Positions 26,096 to 35,087 of a DNA stretch of 64,000 nt are shown piece by piece (position 1 is the first letter of the stretch; each line of letters starts with the position of its first letter). The DNA comes from G965230065 sp965230065 (GTDB taxonomy: Bacteria > Bacteroidota > Bacteroidia > Cytophagales > Cyclobacteriaceae). The notes beneath the pieces were generated by a model. It was not told the origin of the DNA. It was given only the letters and a program-made list of their open reading frames with translations, and ran no database searches. The stretch is taken from assembly GCA_965230065.1 (NCBI GenBank), contig OZ245942.1, positions 2,852,001-2,916,000 on the forward strand, written 5' to 3'. Both the position numbers and the translations under genes were made by a program.

Positions 26096-27757
26096 ATGAA
26101 ATACCTTATGACGTTTATTATTTGCCTTTCAATCCTCTTTGGTGCTTGTGAAAAAGGTGAAACTGAAAACCGCCCTCCAACGAACCCGGCAGTAACGGCC
26201 ACATTACTTTCTGTCAATCCGTTTACTTATGAATTTACGGCACAGGCCACCGATCCTGAATTTGACCTACTTTCATATACCTGGGATTTTGGAGAAGGCA
26301 CTGAAAAAGAGGGTGCGGCCCGGGAGACGTTTTCTTATGCAGAAGAGCATAAAAACTTCATAGTTACAGTTACAATCGCTGATGGAAAAGGGGGAAGCGC
26401 GGAAGCCTCAGTAACGGTGAGTACCAATATTTCTGCCGTTACGATAGATAATAATACTACTTACCAAACCATAGAAGGTTTTGGCGGTTTTGGATCGCAA
26501 CGCCCCTGGTGGGAAGGGGATGTGCCTTTTCATGATGCCGCATTTGTAGATATGCTCATCAACGACCTGGGCATCACTATCCTGAGAGATAACGTGGTAC
26601 CCAGTTTTGAAATAGAAAATGACAACGACGACCCCATGGTGACCAACTGGGAGGGCTTCAATATCAATGGAGATTTTCCAGATCATGACAGCAATATCGG
26701 GCAACACATTGGCTACCTTAAGGCCATGCAGGAGGCCGGATTGCAAAAACTAATCTTATCGGTGTGGAGCCCCCCGGCCTGGATGAAACACAACCAGTCG
26801 CTCAACAACGGAACCGATGAAAATTCAGCCCCGCCCTATTCCACCAGCCCGGATGAAAATACGAATCAGTTGAAAGTTGAAAACTATGACGAATTTGCCG
26901 AATTTCTGGTAGCCTATATCCAATATATTGAGCAGGAAACCGGACTGGATGTATATGCTGTCAGTCCGCAAAATGAACCCGTCTTCTCTCAGTTTTATGC
27001 CTCAAGCGTGTATAGTCCCGAAGCCCTGCGAGATGTTATTAAAGCGATAGGGGCACGTTTTGAACAAGAAGGTCTTGTAACCAAAATCTTTGCGCCGGAA
27101 GACGTATTTTATTACCCCAGGGTGGAAGAATTTGTCCAAACCATGCTGGACGATCAAGAAGCCAAGCAGTATGTAGATATTATTGCCACCCACAACTACG
27201 AGCTCGACGGTGTGCAAGCTAACAATGTGGGCCCTACTAACTGGCGCGATACCTACCAACTGGCAACCGCGGGCGATAAACAACTCTGGATGACTGAAAC
27301 TTCGGGTTTCGAAGATGGCTGGGACGGAGCGTTTGACCTGGGGCTTTCTATTTACAATGCCCTGAAATTCGGGAAAGTAAATGCCTGGGTTTACTGGCAA
27401 ATGAGCGATGGGGGCGATAAGGCACTGATACAAAACAACCAACCCACCAAAAGGTATTATACTTCCAAGCAATACTACAAATACATACGCCCCGGATATG
27501 TGATGACTGAAAGCAGTGCCGACAATGAAAATATTCTGGTACTTTCTTTCAAAAATGAAGGCAGCCAAACCATCATACTAATTAATCTGACATCTGATAG
27601 GCAGGCCGTGCATCTTTCGGGAGAGGGTTTGCCTTCCACATTTGAAGTTTTTACTTCTTCAAACAGCAAGAGTTTTGAAAACATGGGGGACGTAACTGCC
27701 GATGAAGCTATTTTGTTGGATGCAAAAAGTATTACTACCTTGTATGCCCAACCGTAA
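26096..27757 (+). CDS. GH30-type glycoside hydrolase lipoprotein with PKD domain
   Basis: 553-aa lipoprotein (lipobox FGAC, C18) with a PKD-like beta sandwich at about residues 26-110 (DLLSYTWDFGEGT, then VTVTIADGKGGSAEASVTVS). A GH30-like (beta/alpha)8 barrel follows: the TIEGFGGFGSQR start, LSVWSPPAWMKHN, the acid/base E294 in YAVSPQNEP, and the nucleophile E401 in LWMTETSG. A C-terminal beta domain (VLSFKNEGSQTIILINLT) completes the fold. GH30 members cleave beta-1,6-glucan, xylan or related beta-glycans; the specificity here is unknown. The VCBS gene follows closely, suggesting one operon. Confidence 0.9.
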   Translation: MKYLMTFIICLSILFGACEKGETENRPPTNPAVTATLLSVNPFTYEFTAQATDPEFDLLSYTWDFGEGTEKEGAARETFSYAEEHKNFIVTVTIADGKGGSAEASVTVSTNISAVTIDNNTTYQTIEGFGGFGSQRPWWEGDVPFHDAAFVDMLINDLGITILRDNVVPSFEIENDNDDPMVTNWEGFNINGDFPDHDSNIGQHIGYLKAMQEAGLQKLILSVWSPPAWMKHNQSLNNGTDENSAPPYSTSPDENTNQLKVENYDEFAEFLVAYIQYIEQETGLDVYAVSPQNEPVFSQFYASSVYSPEALRDVIKAIGARFEQEGLVTKIFAPEDVFYYPRVEEFVQTMLDDQEAKQYVDIIATHNYELDGVQANNVGPTNWRDTYQLATAGDKQLWMTETSGFEDGWDGAFDLGLSIYNALKFGKVNAWVYWQMSDGGDKALIQNNQPTKRYYTSKQYYKYIRPGYVMTESSADNENILVLSFKNEGSQTIILINLTSDRQAVHLSGEGLPSTFEVFTSSNSKSFENMGDVTADEAILLDAKSITTLYAQP

Positions 27758-27813
27758 AAATGCTAATTTTGAATGCAATTTTGTTTGCAATACTTCAACA
27801 GGACATTAATTTC

Positions 27814-30800
27814 ATGAAAATTTCAGCAAAACAACTCTTCATCTTTATTCTTCCCATCGCTTTGCTGGCAAGTAGTTGTAAGCAGGAAAAAAACTTGTTT
27901 ACCCTGCTTTCACCCGGGGAAACAGGTATTGATTTTTCTAATAACCTTGTAGTGAATGATACTTTTAATGCCATAGCATTTGAGTATATCTACAATGGAG
28001 GGGGAGTGGCTGTGGGAGACGTCAACAATGATGGGCTTACAGATGTTTACTTCACAGGAAATATGGTTTCCAGCCAACTCTATTTAAATAAGGGAGGGAT
28101 GCAGTTTGAAGATATTACGGAAACTTCAGGCACGGCTACTGATGTGTGGTGTACCGGCGTGGCTACCGTAGACATTAACCAGGATGGGTGGCTGGATATT
28201 TATGTAAGTGTAGCCGGATTTGTGCCAGAAGGAGAAGAAGGAAAAAGAGTTAATTTGTTGTTTGTCAACCAGGGGAATAATGCAGAAGGCATTCCGGTTT
28301 TCACAGAAATGGCCGCAGCGTATGGCCTGGCCGATGATGGGTACAGCACGCAAGCGGCTTTTTTTGATTATGACAAAGATGGTGACCTGGACGTGTATGT
28401 ACTGACCAATGCCCTGGAAAGACACAACCGGAATTCTGTGCGTCCTAAGCGGGTTGCCGGGGAAGCGTCCAGTACTGACCGTCTGTACCGTAACGATGGT
28501 ACCGATGAAAAGGGGCATCCGGTATTTACCAATGTTTCTGATGAAGCGGGCATCACCATAGAAGGGTACGGCCTGGGCATCACCATCAATGACCTCAACT
28601 ACGACGGGTGGCCCGACGTGTATTGTGCCAATGATTTCCTCTCCAACGATCTGGTGTGGATCAACAACCAGGATGGTACGTTTTCTAACCAGGCAGCTGC
28701 ATACATGCAGCACCAAACCCACAATGGCATGGGTGTAGACATTTCTGACTATAATAATGACGGGTTGGTTGACATTATGGTGCTGGATATGTTGCCCGAA
28801 GGAAATGAACGCCAGAAGATGATGCTGCCGGGAACCAATTACGATCGTTTTCACCTGGCCCTTGACCAGGGCTATGAACCTCAGTACATGCGCAATACCC
28901 TGCAGTTGCACAATGGCTTCCGCCCCGATGGTACGCCCTCTTTCAGCGAAGTAGGCCAGATAGCAGGCGTAAATGCTACCGACTGGAGCTGGGCGCCTCT
29001 CTTTGCTGATTTTGATAATGATGGCTACCGCGACCTTTTCATTTCTAATGGTTACCGGAAAGACGTTACCAACCTTGATTATATTTTTTACAGCAGGCAG
29101 GTAACCATGATGGGCACGGAGGCAGCACAAGACAGCCAGTTGCAGGCATTGACCAAAGAATTGCCAGAGGTGAAAATCCATAATTACATTTACCAAAATA
29201 ACAGAGACCTCACTTTTAGTAATAAATCCAGTGAGTGGGGCATAGATGTGCCATCTTTCTCTAACGGGGCTGCCTATGCTGATTTTGACCAGGACGGCGA
29301 CCTGGATTTGGTAGTAAACAATATTGATGAGCCTGCTTTTGTGTTCCAGAATAACGCCGTGGAAATGGGACAAGAAAAGCAGCAGAACCATTATTTGCGT
29401 ATTCAGCTCACCGGGGCAGCGCAAAACCAAGGTGCTTTCGGTACTAAAGTAAAGATAAAGTACGGTAATCATTCCCAGTACGAAAATTTTTCGGTATACC
29501 GGGGATATAAATCCGCGGTAGAGCCGGTGATGCATTTTGGGTTGGGAGAAGCTGCTACTGTAGACTCTTTGGAGGTAGTTTGGCCCGATGGCAAATATCA
29601 GTTATTGCAAGATATTCCCGCCGATCAGGCCATCACTTTAGATTACCAGAACGCCCTGGAAAAAACCCCGGTATCTGAACTGGTTTTTGCCGAAAAAGAG
29701 CCAGCTTTCTCTGAAATTAGCGGTAAAAATGGATTATCATACCAACATCAGGAACATGAGGTGGTAGATTTTAAACAAACCCCGCTTTTGCCACACAAGC
29801 ATTCGCAAAATGGCCCGGGCATTGCTGTGGGTGATGTAAACGGTGATGGACGGGATGATTTTTATGTAGGAGGCGATTACCAGCACTCAGGTAAGCTCTT
29901 TGTGCAACAGGCAGGCGGTAGTTTTGCCGAAACAGATTTTCCCGCTTCCGAAGATTATGAAGACATGGGCATGCTATTTTTTGATGCCGATAATGATGGG
30001 GATTTGGATTTGTACGTGGTGAGCGGTGGCAGCGGGTTTTCTTCCCTTTCCCGTTTTTATCAGGACAGGCTGTACATTAATGACGGAAACGGAAAATTTG
30101 CCTTGCATGAATCGGCCCTGCCCGAAATCCAGACCAGCGGTTCCTGCGTGAAAGCAGCCGACTTTGACAATGACGGGGATTTAGACCTGTTTGTTGGAGG
30201 ACGTATCGTGCCTGATAAATACCCTTTCCCAGCCCGAAGCTACATATTACGCAATGATTCCCCCCCCGGGGGGGGACAGGGGGGGGAATCATTCACTGAT
30301 GTTACCAAAGAAATAGCCCCCGAACTGACCGAAATTGGTTTGGTAACTGATGCCCTCTGGACAGATTTTGATAACGACCAGCAAACAGACCTGCTTTTGG
30401 TAGGAGAATGGATGCCTCTGACATTTTTCAAAAATGAACAGGGAAAATTAGCAAATGTTACTGAAAACACCGGGTTGAACAATACCCACGGTTGGTGGAA
30501 CAGCCTGGCCGCCGCTGATTTTGACAGTGACGGCGACACAGATTACATGGCTGGTAACCTGGGCCTGAATGCCTATTACAAAGCTTCTCCCGAAGAGCCA
30601 TTCATGGTATATTCCAAAGATTTTGATGAAAATGGCAGCATTGACCCCGTATTGGTACATTACATTCAGGGAGAAAAGCAGATTGTGCATTCCCGTGATG
30701 CTTTGATTAGCCAAATCATCGCCATGAAAGGGCGGTTCAAAAGGTTTATCGATTATGCAGAAGCTGATTTTGAAAGCTCGTTCCGCCAGGATGAGTTAGA

Positions 30801-31413
30801 AAATGCCTACATACGGGAGGCGCAAACTTTTGCCAGCAGCTATATTGAAAACCTGGGCAACGGAAAGTTTTCCCTGAAAGAATTGCCCGGGCGTGCTCAG
30901 TTTGCCCCCATCTATGGCATGCTTCCCGGGGATTTTGACCAGGATGGGCATGTAGACTTACTGGCCGTAGGCAACTTTTATGGGGCTGAAACCATGATGG
31001 GCTGGTACGATGCCTCCATCGGCACTTTCCTGAAAGGGGATGGCAATGGCGATTTTACATCTGTAAATGTAAATACCCTGGGCTTTTATGCCGGAAAAGA
31101 TGCCAAAGGGCTGGCGCGTCTCCAGCAGGTAGATGGCCGGCCGTTGCTTATGATAACCAATAATGCCGATAGCTTGCAAACATTTGCCCTGAACGAATCA
31201 CCCCAACAAGCCATCCGCCTGCAACCGGAAGATGCGTATGCGTTGATTACTTTGGAAGATGGAGAGCAAAGAAAGCAGGAATTTTATTGGGGCGACACCT
31301 ATTTGTCCCAATCTTCCCGCACATTGTGGGTTCCTAAAAATGCTGCTACTGTTGAGATTTTTAATAGGAATGGAGAAAAGCGAAACCAGGCATATTCTGC
31401 GGAATTGCCCTGA
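27814..31413 (+). CDS. VCBS/FG-GAP-repeat lipoprotein with an ASPIC/UnbV (CRTAC1-like) domain
   Basis: Very large surface lipoprotein, about 1199 aa from the ATG at 27814 (lipobox SSC, C22; an in-frame TTG at 27760 would only add a non-signal stretch). It carries many FG-GAP/VCBS repeats with the calcium-binding D-x-D/N-x-D-G pattern, such as VGDVNNDGLTDVYFTG, DINQDGWLDIYV, DYDKDGDLDVYV, DFDQDGDLDLVV and DFDNDGDLDLFV. This gives two propeller-like halves split by an ASPIC/UnbV domain near residues 525-600 (GAFGTKVKIKYG, then HFGLGEAATVDSLEVVWPDG). A GC palindrome is inserted in frame near residue 814-827. Such proteins accompany SusCD-like loci and probably bind glycans or proteins outside the cell. 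Confidence 0.9.
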   Translation: MKISAKQLFIFILPIALLASSCKQEKNLFTLLSPGETGIDFSNNLVVNDTFNAIAFEYIYNGGGVAVGDVNNDGLTDVYFTGNMVSSQLYLNKGGMQFEDITETSGTATDVWCTGVATVDINQDGWLDIYVSVAGFVPEGEEGKRVNLLFVNQGNNAEGIPVFTEMAAAYGLADDGYSTQAAFFDYDKDGDLDVYVLTNALERHNRNSVRPKRVAGEASSTDRLYRNDGTDEKGHPVFTNVSDEAGITIEGYGLGITINDLNYDGWPDVYCANDFLSNDLVWINNQDGTFSNQAAAYMQHQTHNGMGVDISDYNNDGLVDIMVLDMLPEGNERQKMMLPGTNYDRFHLALDQGYEPQYMRNTLQLHNGFRPDGTPSFSEVGQIAGVNATDWSWAPLFADFDNDGYRDLFISNGYRKDVTNLDYIFYSRQVTMMGTEAAQDSQLQALTKELPEVKIHNYIYQNNRDLTFSNKSSEWGIDVPSFSNGAAYADFDQDGDLDLVVNNIDEPAFVFQNNAVEMGQEKQQNHYLRIQLTGAAQNQGAFGTKVKIKYGNHSQYENFSVYRGYKSAVEPVMHFGLGEAATVDSLEVVWPDGKYQLLQDIPADQAITLDYQNALEKTPVSELVFAEKEPAFSEISGKNGLSYQHQEHEVVDFKQTPLLPHKHSQNGPGIAVGDVNGDGRDDFYVGGDYQHSGKLFVQQAGGSFAETDFPASEDYEDMGMLFFDADNDGDLDLYVVSGGSGFSSLSRFYQDRLYINDGNGKFALHESALPEIQTSGSCVKAADFDNDGDLDLFVGGRIVPDKYPFPARSYILRNDSPPGGGQGGESFTDVTKEIAPELTEIGLVTDALWTDFDNDQQTDLLLVGEWMPLTFFKNEQGKLANVTENTGLNNTHGWWNSLAAADFDSDGDTDYMAGNLGLNAYYKASPEEPFMVYSKDFDENGSIDPVLVHYIQGEKQIVHSRDALISQIIAMKGRFKRFIDYAEADFESSFRQDELENAYIREAQTFASSYIENLGNGKFSLKELPGRAQFAPIYGMLPGDFDQDGHVDLLAVGNFYGAETMMGWYDASIGTFLKGDGNGDFTSVNVNTLGFYAGKDAKGLARLQQVDGRPLLMITNNADSLQTFALNESPQQAIRLQPEDAYALITLEDGEQRKQEFYWGDTYLSQSSRTLWVPKNAATVEIFNRNGEKRNQAYSAELP
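30253..30293. repeat. Poly-C/poly-G palindrome inserted in frame in the VCBS gene
   Basis: Exact 15-bp inverted repeat: aatgattcccccccc at 30253-30267 and ggggggggaatcatt at 30279-30293, with loop ggggggggaca. It keeps the frame and encodes NDSPPGGGQGGES between two FG-GAP repeats, a low-complexity linker not seen in the other repeats. Confidence 0.7.
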
Positions 31414-31423
31414 AGTAAGTAAA

Positions 31424-31441
31424 CCGAAACTGCAGTTTCGG
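31424..31441. repeat. Perfect 18-bp palindrome after the VCBS gene
   Basis: ccgaaactgcagtttcgg is fully self-complementary and begins 10 bases after the VCBS stop. It shares cgaaactgcag with the repeat at 20336-20383. It may serve as a transcription end or be a minimal copy of that repeat family. Confidence 0.5.
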
Positions 31442-31520
31442 TGTACATTTCTCACCTTCTGACAATATTAGCGCGGAAGTTACTTCTGTGTAATAATGAA
31501 AGCCCGGATTAAGCTCCGAG

Positions 31521-31808
31521 CTAGGAGGAATGTAAGCTGATTTCTGTGCTTACATTTAGATGATTCTCTTTCAAAAAATGTACTAACTGGTTTACCTCTT
31601 TCTCCATTTTCTCAAGAGGAATTTCATAGTATTTTGATCCATCAGATATTATGATTACTGGTACTTTCTTCATTGCACCATAAATTGAATAGAAACCCAT
31701 ACCACCTAAAATAAAACCAGCAATAAACATATATCCAGCAAAATTAGCATATCTAAAAGACACCTCCGAAATGATTAAATATCTAATTGTCATAAAAAAT
31801 ATTGCCAA
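31521..31808 (-). CDS. Small membrane protein, possibly N-terminally truncated
   Basis: Unrecognised protein with two transmembrane segments (around the TTG at 31808 and ANFAGYMFIAGFILGGMGFYSIYGA), then a soluble tail with SDGSKYYEIPLEKMEKEVNQLVHFLKENH. The frame stays open upstream to 32018 without ATG or GTG and reads as plausible protein (DERVVGFKEES, TITYGQVRALKIKKG, NNWGLVLVIGITL). The real N-terminus is therefore probably longer, and either uses an unusual start or was lost when the upstream terminator region formed. The first ATG, at 31793, would begin inside a membrane helix. Function unknown; it could be a broken gene. Confidence 0.5.
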   Translation of the reverse strand: MAIFFMTIRYLIISEVSFRYANFAGYMFIAGFILGGMGFYSIYGAMKKVPVIIISDGSKYYEIPLEKMEKEVNQLVHFLKENHLNVSTEISLHSS

Positions 31809-31996
31809 ACTGGATATGATTAGGGTTATGCCAATTACTAAAACCAGTCCCCAATTATTAACTGATCTGCCTTTTTTAATTTTTAATGCCCTTACTTGCC
31901 CATAAGTAATTGTTTTATAGCAGAACTTGTTACGTAGCAGACAAATACTTTCTTCTTTAAAACCTACAACTCTCTCATCATCCGGTCCATCCTGAT

Positions 31997-32033
31997 AAAA
32001 AAAGAGGCCATCAAACTTTCATGACAGCCTCTT
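31997..32033 (-). terminator. Rho-independent terminator of the hydroxyacyl-CoA dehydrogenase operon
   Basis: On the minus strand aagaggc (32033-32027) pairs with gcctctt (32008-32002), followed directly by a run of T. It lies about 25 bases after the stop codon at 32058. This is the clearest intrinsic terminator in the window. Confidence 0.8.
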
Positions 32034-32057
32034 GATGAACTCACAACTTACTGTCTT

Positions 32058-34463
32058 CTAATTGCGCAAAGGCTTGCCCCCTTGCAATATGGATTGTATT
32101 CTTTCCAGTGTCTTCTTTTCCCCTGTGAGCGACAAAAAGGCTTCCCTTTCCAGGTCAAGCAGGTATTGCTCAGAGACTTCCTGCGGATAAGAGAGGTCGC
32201 CTCCGCACATCACGTAGGCCAGCTTTTCGGCTATTTTCTTGTCATGGTCAGAAATGTAATAGCCCTGTCGCATGCCATAAATACCGGCTTTGAACATGGC
32301 AATTCCGGTTTTTCCCTGCACTTTAATATCTTTTCGTTGGGGGGGCTGCACATATCCTTCTTCGGCCAGCAATAAAGCTGTGGCTTTGGCTTCCGCGATT
32401 TGCCGGTTTTTGTTTACCGTAATTTTATCGCCTGGTCGAAAGTAATGCATATCAAAAGCTTCGTGGGCCGAGGTAGCTACTTTGGCCGTGGCAATATTCA
32501 TGAACGCGTTTTGCAGGCTATTCAATTCAATGTCCCCTTCTTCCAGGTTGTCTGATACGCGCAAGGTCATTTCTTTACTACCACCCCCGGCAGGAATTAC
32601 GCCTACCCCAAATTCTACCAAACCAATATATGTTTCGGCAGTGGGTTGTGCCCGGTCGGCATGAAGCGTCAATTCGCAACCTCCACCCAGGGCCATACCA
32701 TGTGGGGCTACCACAACAGGGATGGAAGAATAACGGGCACGCATCATCGTTTGCTGAAACCGGTGAATCATGGTATCAATCTCATCATATTCCTGCTCTA
32801 TGGCATACATGAAAATCATGCCCAGGTTGGCACCTGCCGAAAAGTTATCGCCCTCGTTGGCTATTACCAGACCGCGGTAGTCTTTCTCTGCCATGTCAAT
32901 CGCCCGGTTGATGCCTTCTATCACTTCGGCACCCATGGTATTCATTTTGGAGTGGAATTCAAGGTTCAAAATGCCATCGCCCAGGTCAAACACACTGGCA
33001 CCGGCGTTGCCCCACAGCACTTTATTTTCGCGGAGATTGTCCAGCAAAATAAATTCTTCCAAGCCCGGAACAGGTTTGTAGTCTTTGGTGGGAATATCGT
33101 AATAATATTGCGTGCCATTTTCTATTTTGTAGAAAGAAGAAGCCCCGCTGTCCAGCATTTCGTATACCCAGTCATTGGGCGTATAACCGGCCGCTTTCAT
33201 TTTTTCGGCGGTTTGTTTTACCCCCAAAATATCCCAGGTTTCAAAAGGACCTAACTTCCATCCAAACCCGGCTTTCACGGCTTTGTCAATCCTAAACAAT
33301 TCGTCAGCAATTTCCGGGATGCGATTGGAACAGTATTGAAATACATCGTAGAACGTTGCCCGGTAAAACTCCCCGGCCTTGTCTTCAGCATTCACCAGGG
33401 CAGGCAAACGTTCTTTTAAATTCTCTATCGACTTAGCGGCATCCAGGGAATCAAACTTAGCACGGGTCTTTGGCTGGTATTCGTACGTATCAAAATTCAG
33501 CTCCAGGATTTCAGTTTCGCCCTTGTCATTTTTGGTCTTTTTGTAATAACCCTGTTTTGTTTTTTCGCCCCACCACTTGCGATCGTAAAGTTCCTGCACA
33601 ATTTTAGGCAGTTTGAAAGTTTCCTTGGATTCGTCATGGTCCAGGGCTTCGTACAGGTTATTGGCTACGTGTACGGAAGTGTCCAGTCCCACCACGTCCA
33701 TGGTACGGAATGTGGCCGATTTAGGGCGGCCAATGAGCGGGCCGGTGAGGCGGTCTACTTCGCCCACGGTCAGCCCCATTTTTTCTACAGTGTGCATGGT
33801 AGACATCAGGCCGTATACGCCGATGCGGTTGGCAATAAAAGCAGGCGTGTCTTTACACAAAACTGTGTCTTTTCCCAAATACAAATCCCCGTAATGCATG
33901 TGGAAATCTACAATTTCGGGGTCTGTTTTTTCGGTCGGAATAATTTCCAGCAGTTTCAGGTAACGGGGCGGGTTGAAAAAGTGGGTACCGCAAAAATGTT
34001 TTTGAAAATCTTCACTTCGTCCATCCAGCATGAGGTGAATAGGAATGCCCGAAGTGTTGGAACTGATAAGCGTACCCGGTTTGCGGTATTTTTCTACTTT
34101 CTCGAAAAGGCTTTTCTTGATGTCCAGCTTTTCAACCACGGCTTCCAGCACCCAATCATATTCTGCAATTTTTGGGAGGTCGTCGTCAAAGTTGCCCAGG
34201 CTCACCCTTTCAGCAAAATCGGGATGGTACAAAGGTGATGGTTTGGATTTTACGGCAGTTTGGAACGATTGGGTAACGATGCGGTTGCGCACCGCCGGGT
34301 GTTCCATTGATAAGTCTTTCTTTTTTTCTTCTTCGGTGAGTTCTTTGGGCACAATGTCGAGCAACAGTACCTCTGCACCGATGTTGGCAAAATGGCAGGC
34401 AATGCGGGAGCCCATGATGCCCGAGCCTAAAACAGCTACTTTTTTGATGGTTCTTTTCTTCAT
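32058..34463 (-). CDS. Bifunctional 3-hydroxyacyl-CoA dehydrogenase/enoyl-CoA hydratase (FadN-like)
   Basis: 801-aa beta-oxidation enzyme catalysing hydration of trans-2-enoyl-CoA and NAD-dependent oxidation of the 3-hydroxyacyl-CoA. The dehydrogenase comes first: Rossmann motif VLGSGIMGS (11-19), the SSNTSGIP block, and H-F-F-N-P-P (GTHFFNPP) with the catalytic His. The crotonase domain is at the C-terminal side (about 470-700), with FSAGANLG for the oxyanion hole and PHGMALGGGCELTLHADRAQP. This domain order matches FadN, not the FadB/FadJ order. The MarR gene upstream overlaps its start by four bases, so expression is probably governed by that regulator. No thiolase gene is next to it. Confidence 0.93.
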   Translation of the reverse strand: MKKRTIKKVAVLGSGIMGSRIACHFANIGAEVLLLDIVPKELTEEEKKKDLSMEHPAVRNRIVTQSFQTAVKSKPSPLYHPDFAERVSLGNFDDDLPKIAEYDWVLEAVVEKLDIKKSLFEKVEKYRKPGTLISSNTSGIPIHLMLDGRSEDFQKHFCGTHFFNPPRYLKLLEIIPTEKTDPEIVDFHMHYGDLYLGKDTVLCKDTPAFIANRIGVYGLMSTMHTVEKMGLTVGEVDRLTGPLIGRPKSATFRTMDVVGLDTSVHVANNLYEALDHDESKETFKLPKIVQELYDRKWWGEKTKQGYYKKTKNDKGETEILELNFDTYEYQPKTRAKFDSLDAAKSIENLKERLPALVNAEDKAGEFYRATFYDVFQYCSNRIPEIADELFRIDKAVKAGFGWKLGPFETWDILGVKQTAEKMKAAGYTPNDWVYEMLDSGASSFYKIENGTQYYYDIPTKDYKPVPGLEEFILLDNLRENKVLWGNAGASVFDLGDGILNLEFHSKMNTMGAEVIEGINRAIDMAEKDYRGLVIANEGDNFSAGANLGMIFMYAIEQEYDEIDTMIHRFQQTMMRARYSSIPVVVAPHGMALGGGCELTLHADRAQPTAETYIGLVEFGVGVIPAGGGSKEMTLRVSDNLEEGDIELNSLQNAFMNIATAKVATSAHEAFDMHYFRPGDKITVNKNRQIAEAKATALLLAEEGYVQPPQRKDIKVQGKTGIAMFKAGIYGMRQGYYISDHDKKIAEKLAYVMCGGDLSYPQEVSEQYLLDLEREAFLSLTGEKKTLERIQSILQGGKPLRN

Positions 34464-34912
34464 TTTTCAAGGGGGGTTAAAAATTGGAAATCTTCTTCTG
34501 CGATTTTGTTGATTTCATTAATCACTTCAAAAAATACTTCCAGCTTTTCTGCCGGAACAATATCCTGGACCAGATAATTAAAAGCTTTTACCACTTTGCG
34601 CGACCCTTCTTTTTTTTCTTTACCCAAAGGGGTGAGGCAAATCCGTACCGAGCGCCTGTCGTTGGGGTCGGGTACTTTCTTAATCAGCCCCTTTTCTTCC
34701 ATGCTTTTGAGCATGCGGGTGAGGCTGCGCGATTCCAGCCCGATGAGGGGGGCGATTTTGGTGGCTGGTGTGCCCTCCTCTGCATCTATATTTAGTAATA
34801 CGAAACCAATAGATGTTGTGATGTCATTTTTTGCAGCCGTTTGGTTATACATGCGATAAATGGCATGCCAGGCCGTTTTAATTACGTAGTCTACGGTTTC
34901 TTCTTTCTTCAT
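34460..34912 (-). CDS. MarR-family regulator
   Basis: 150-aa winged-helix regulator from the ATG at 34912 (the frame is open farther up, but a promoter lies there). Visible are the helix NDITTSIGFVLLNIDAEEG, the recognition region TKIAPLIGLESRSLTRMLKSMEEKGLIKKV, and the wing motif DPNDRRSVRICLTPLGK typical of MarR. Its stop overlaps the start of the fused beta-oxidation gene (ATGA), so both are translated together, suggesting it senses an acyl-CoA or fatty acid and controls its own operon. A 12-bp palindrome lies between its promoter boxes. Confidence 0.93.
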   Translation of the reverse strand: MKKEETVDYVIKTAWHAIYRMYNQTAAKNDITTSIGFVLLNIDAEEGTPATKIAPLIGLESRSLTRMLKSMEEKGLIKKVPDPNDRRSVRICLTPLGKEKKEGSRKVVKAFNYLVQDIVPAEKLEVFFEVINEINKIAEEDFQFLTPLEK

Positions 34913-34919
34913 GGGGCAG

Positions 34920-34954
34920 CAAATATATAGAATTTTATTATGCATGCATACAAA
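34920..34954 (-). promoter_or_regulatory. marR promoter with palindromic operator
   Basis: On the minus strand, tttg (34954-34951), a 23-base spacer and tatatttg (34927-34920) fit the Bacteroidota promoter consensus at the long end of its spacing range. The perfect palindrome tatgcatgcata (34939-34950) sits inside the spacer, a classic place for autorepression. The -7 box ends seven bases before the ATG, so the transcript has almost no leader. Confidence 0.55.
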
Positions 34955-35010
34955 ATTACTGATTTTCCGATTGCGATAAGAGCAGAAAATTGATGTAATT
35001 TGCCATCTTG

Positions 35011-35085
35011 AGCAACAAGCTATTAGCTGTGAGCCACAAGCCATTTTTAACTTGTGGCTTGTAGCTAACTGCTTATGGCTAACAG
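35011..35085. repeat. Dispersed hairpin repeat (AGCTACAAGC family), copy 2
   Basis: gagccacaag (35031-35040) pairs with cttgtggctt (35051-35060) in nine of ten positions, with flanking words agctattagctgtg and gtagctaactgcttatggct extending the symmetry. It lies immediately before the nucleotidyltransferase gene, whose ATG at 35088 follows the repeat. Confidence 0.6.
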
Positions 35086-35087
35086 TG

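Noticed and set aside
28126..29535. 469-codon open frame on the minus strand
   Set aside because: Antisense of the VCBS repeat gene; its I/V-rich sequence is the reverse reading of the repeated Asp/Asn codons.
33636..34238. 200-codon plus-strand frame
   Set aside because: Antisense of the 3-hydroxyacyl-CoA dehydrogenase domain.
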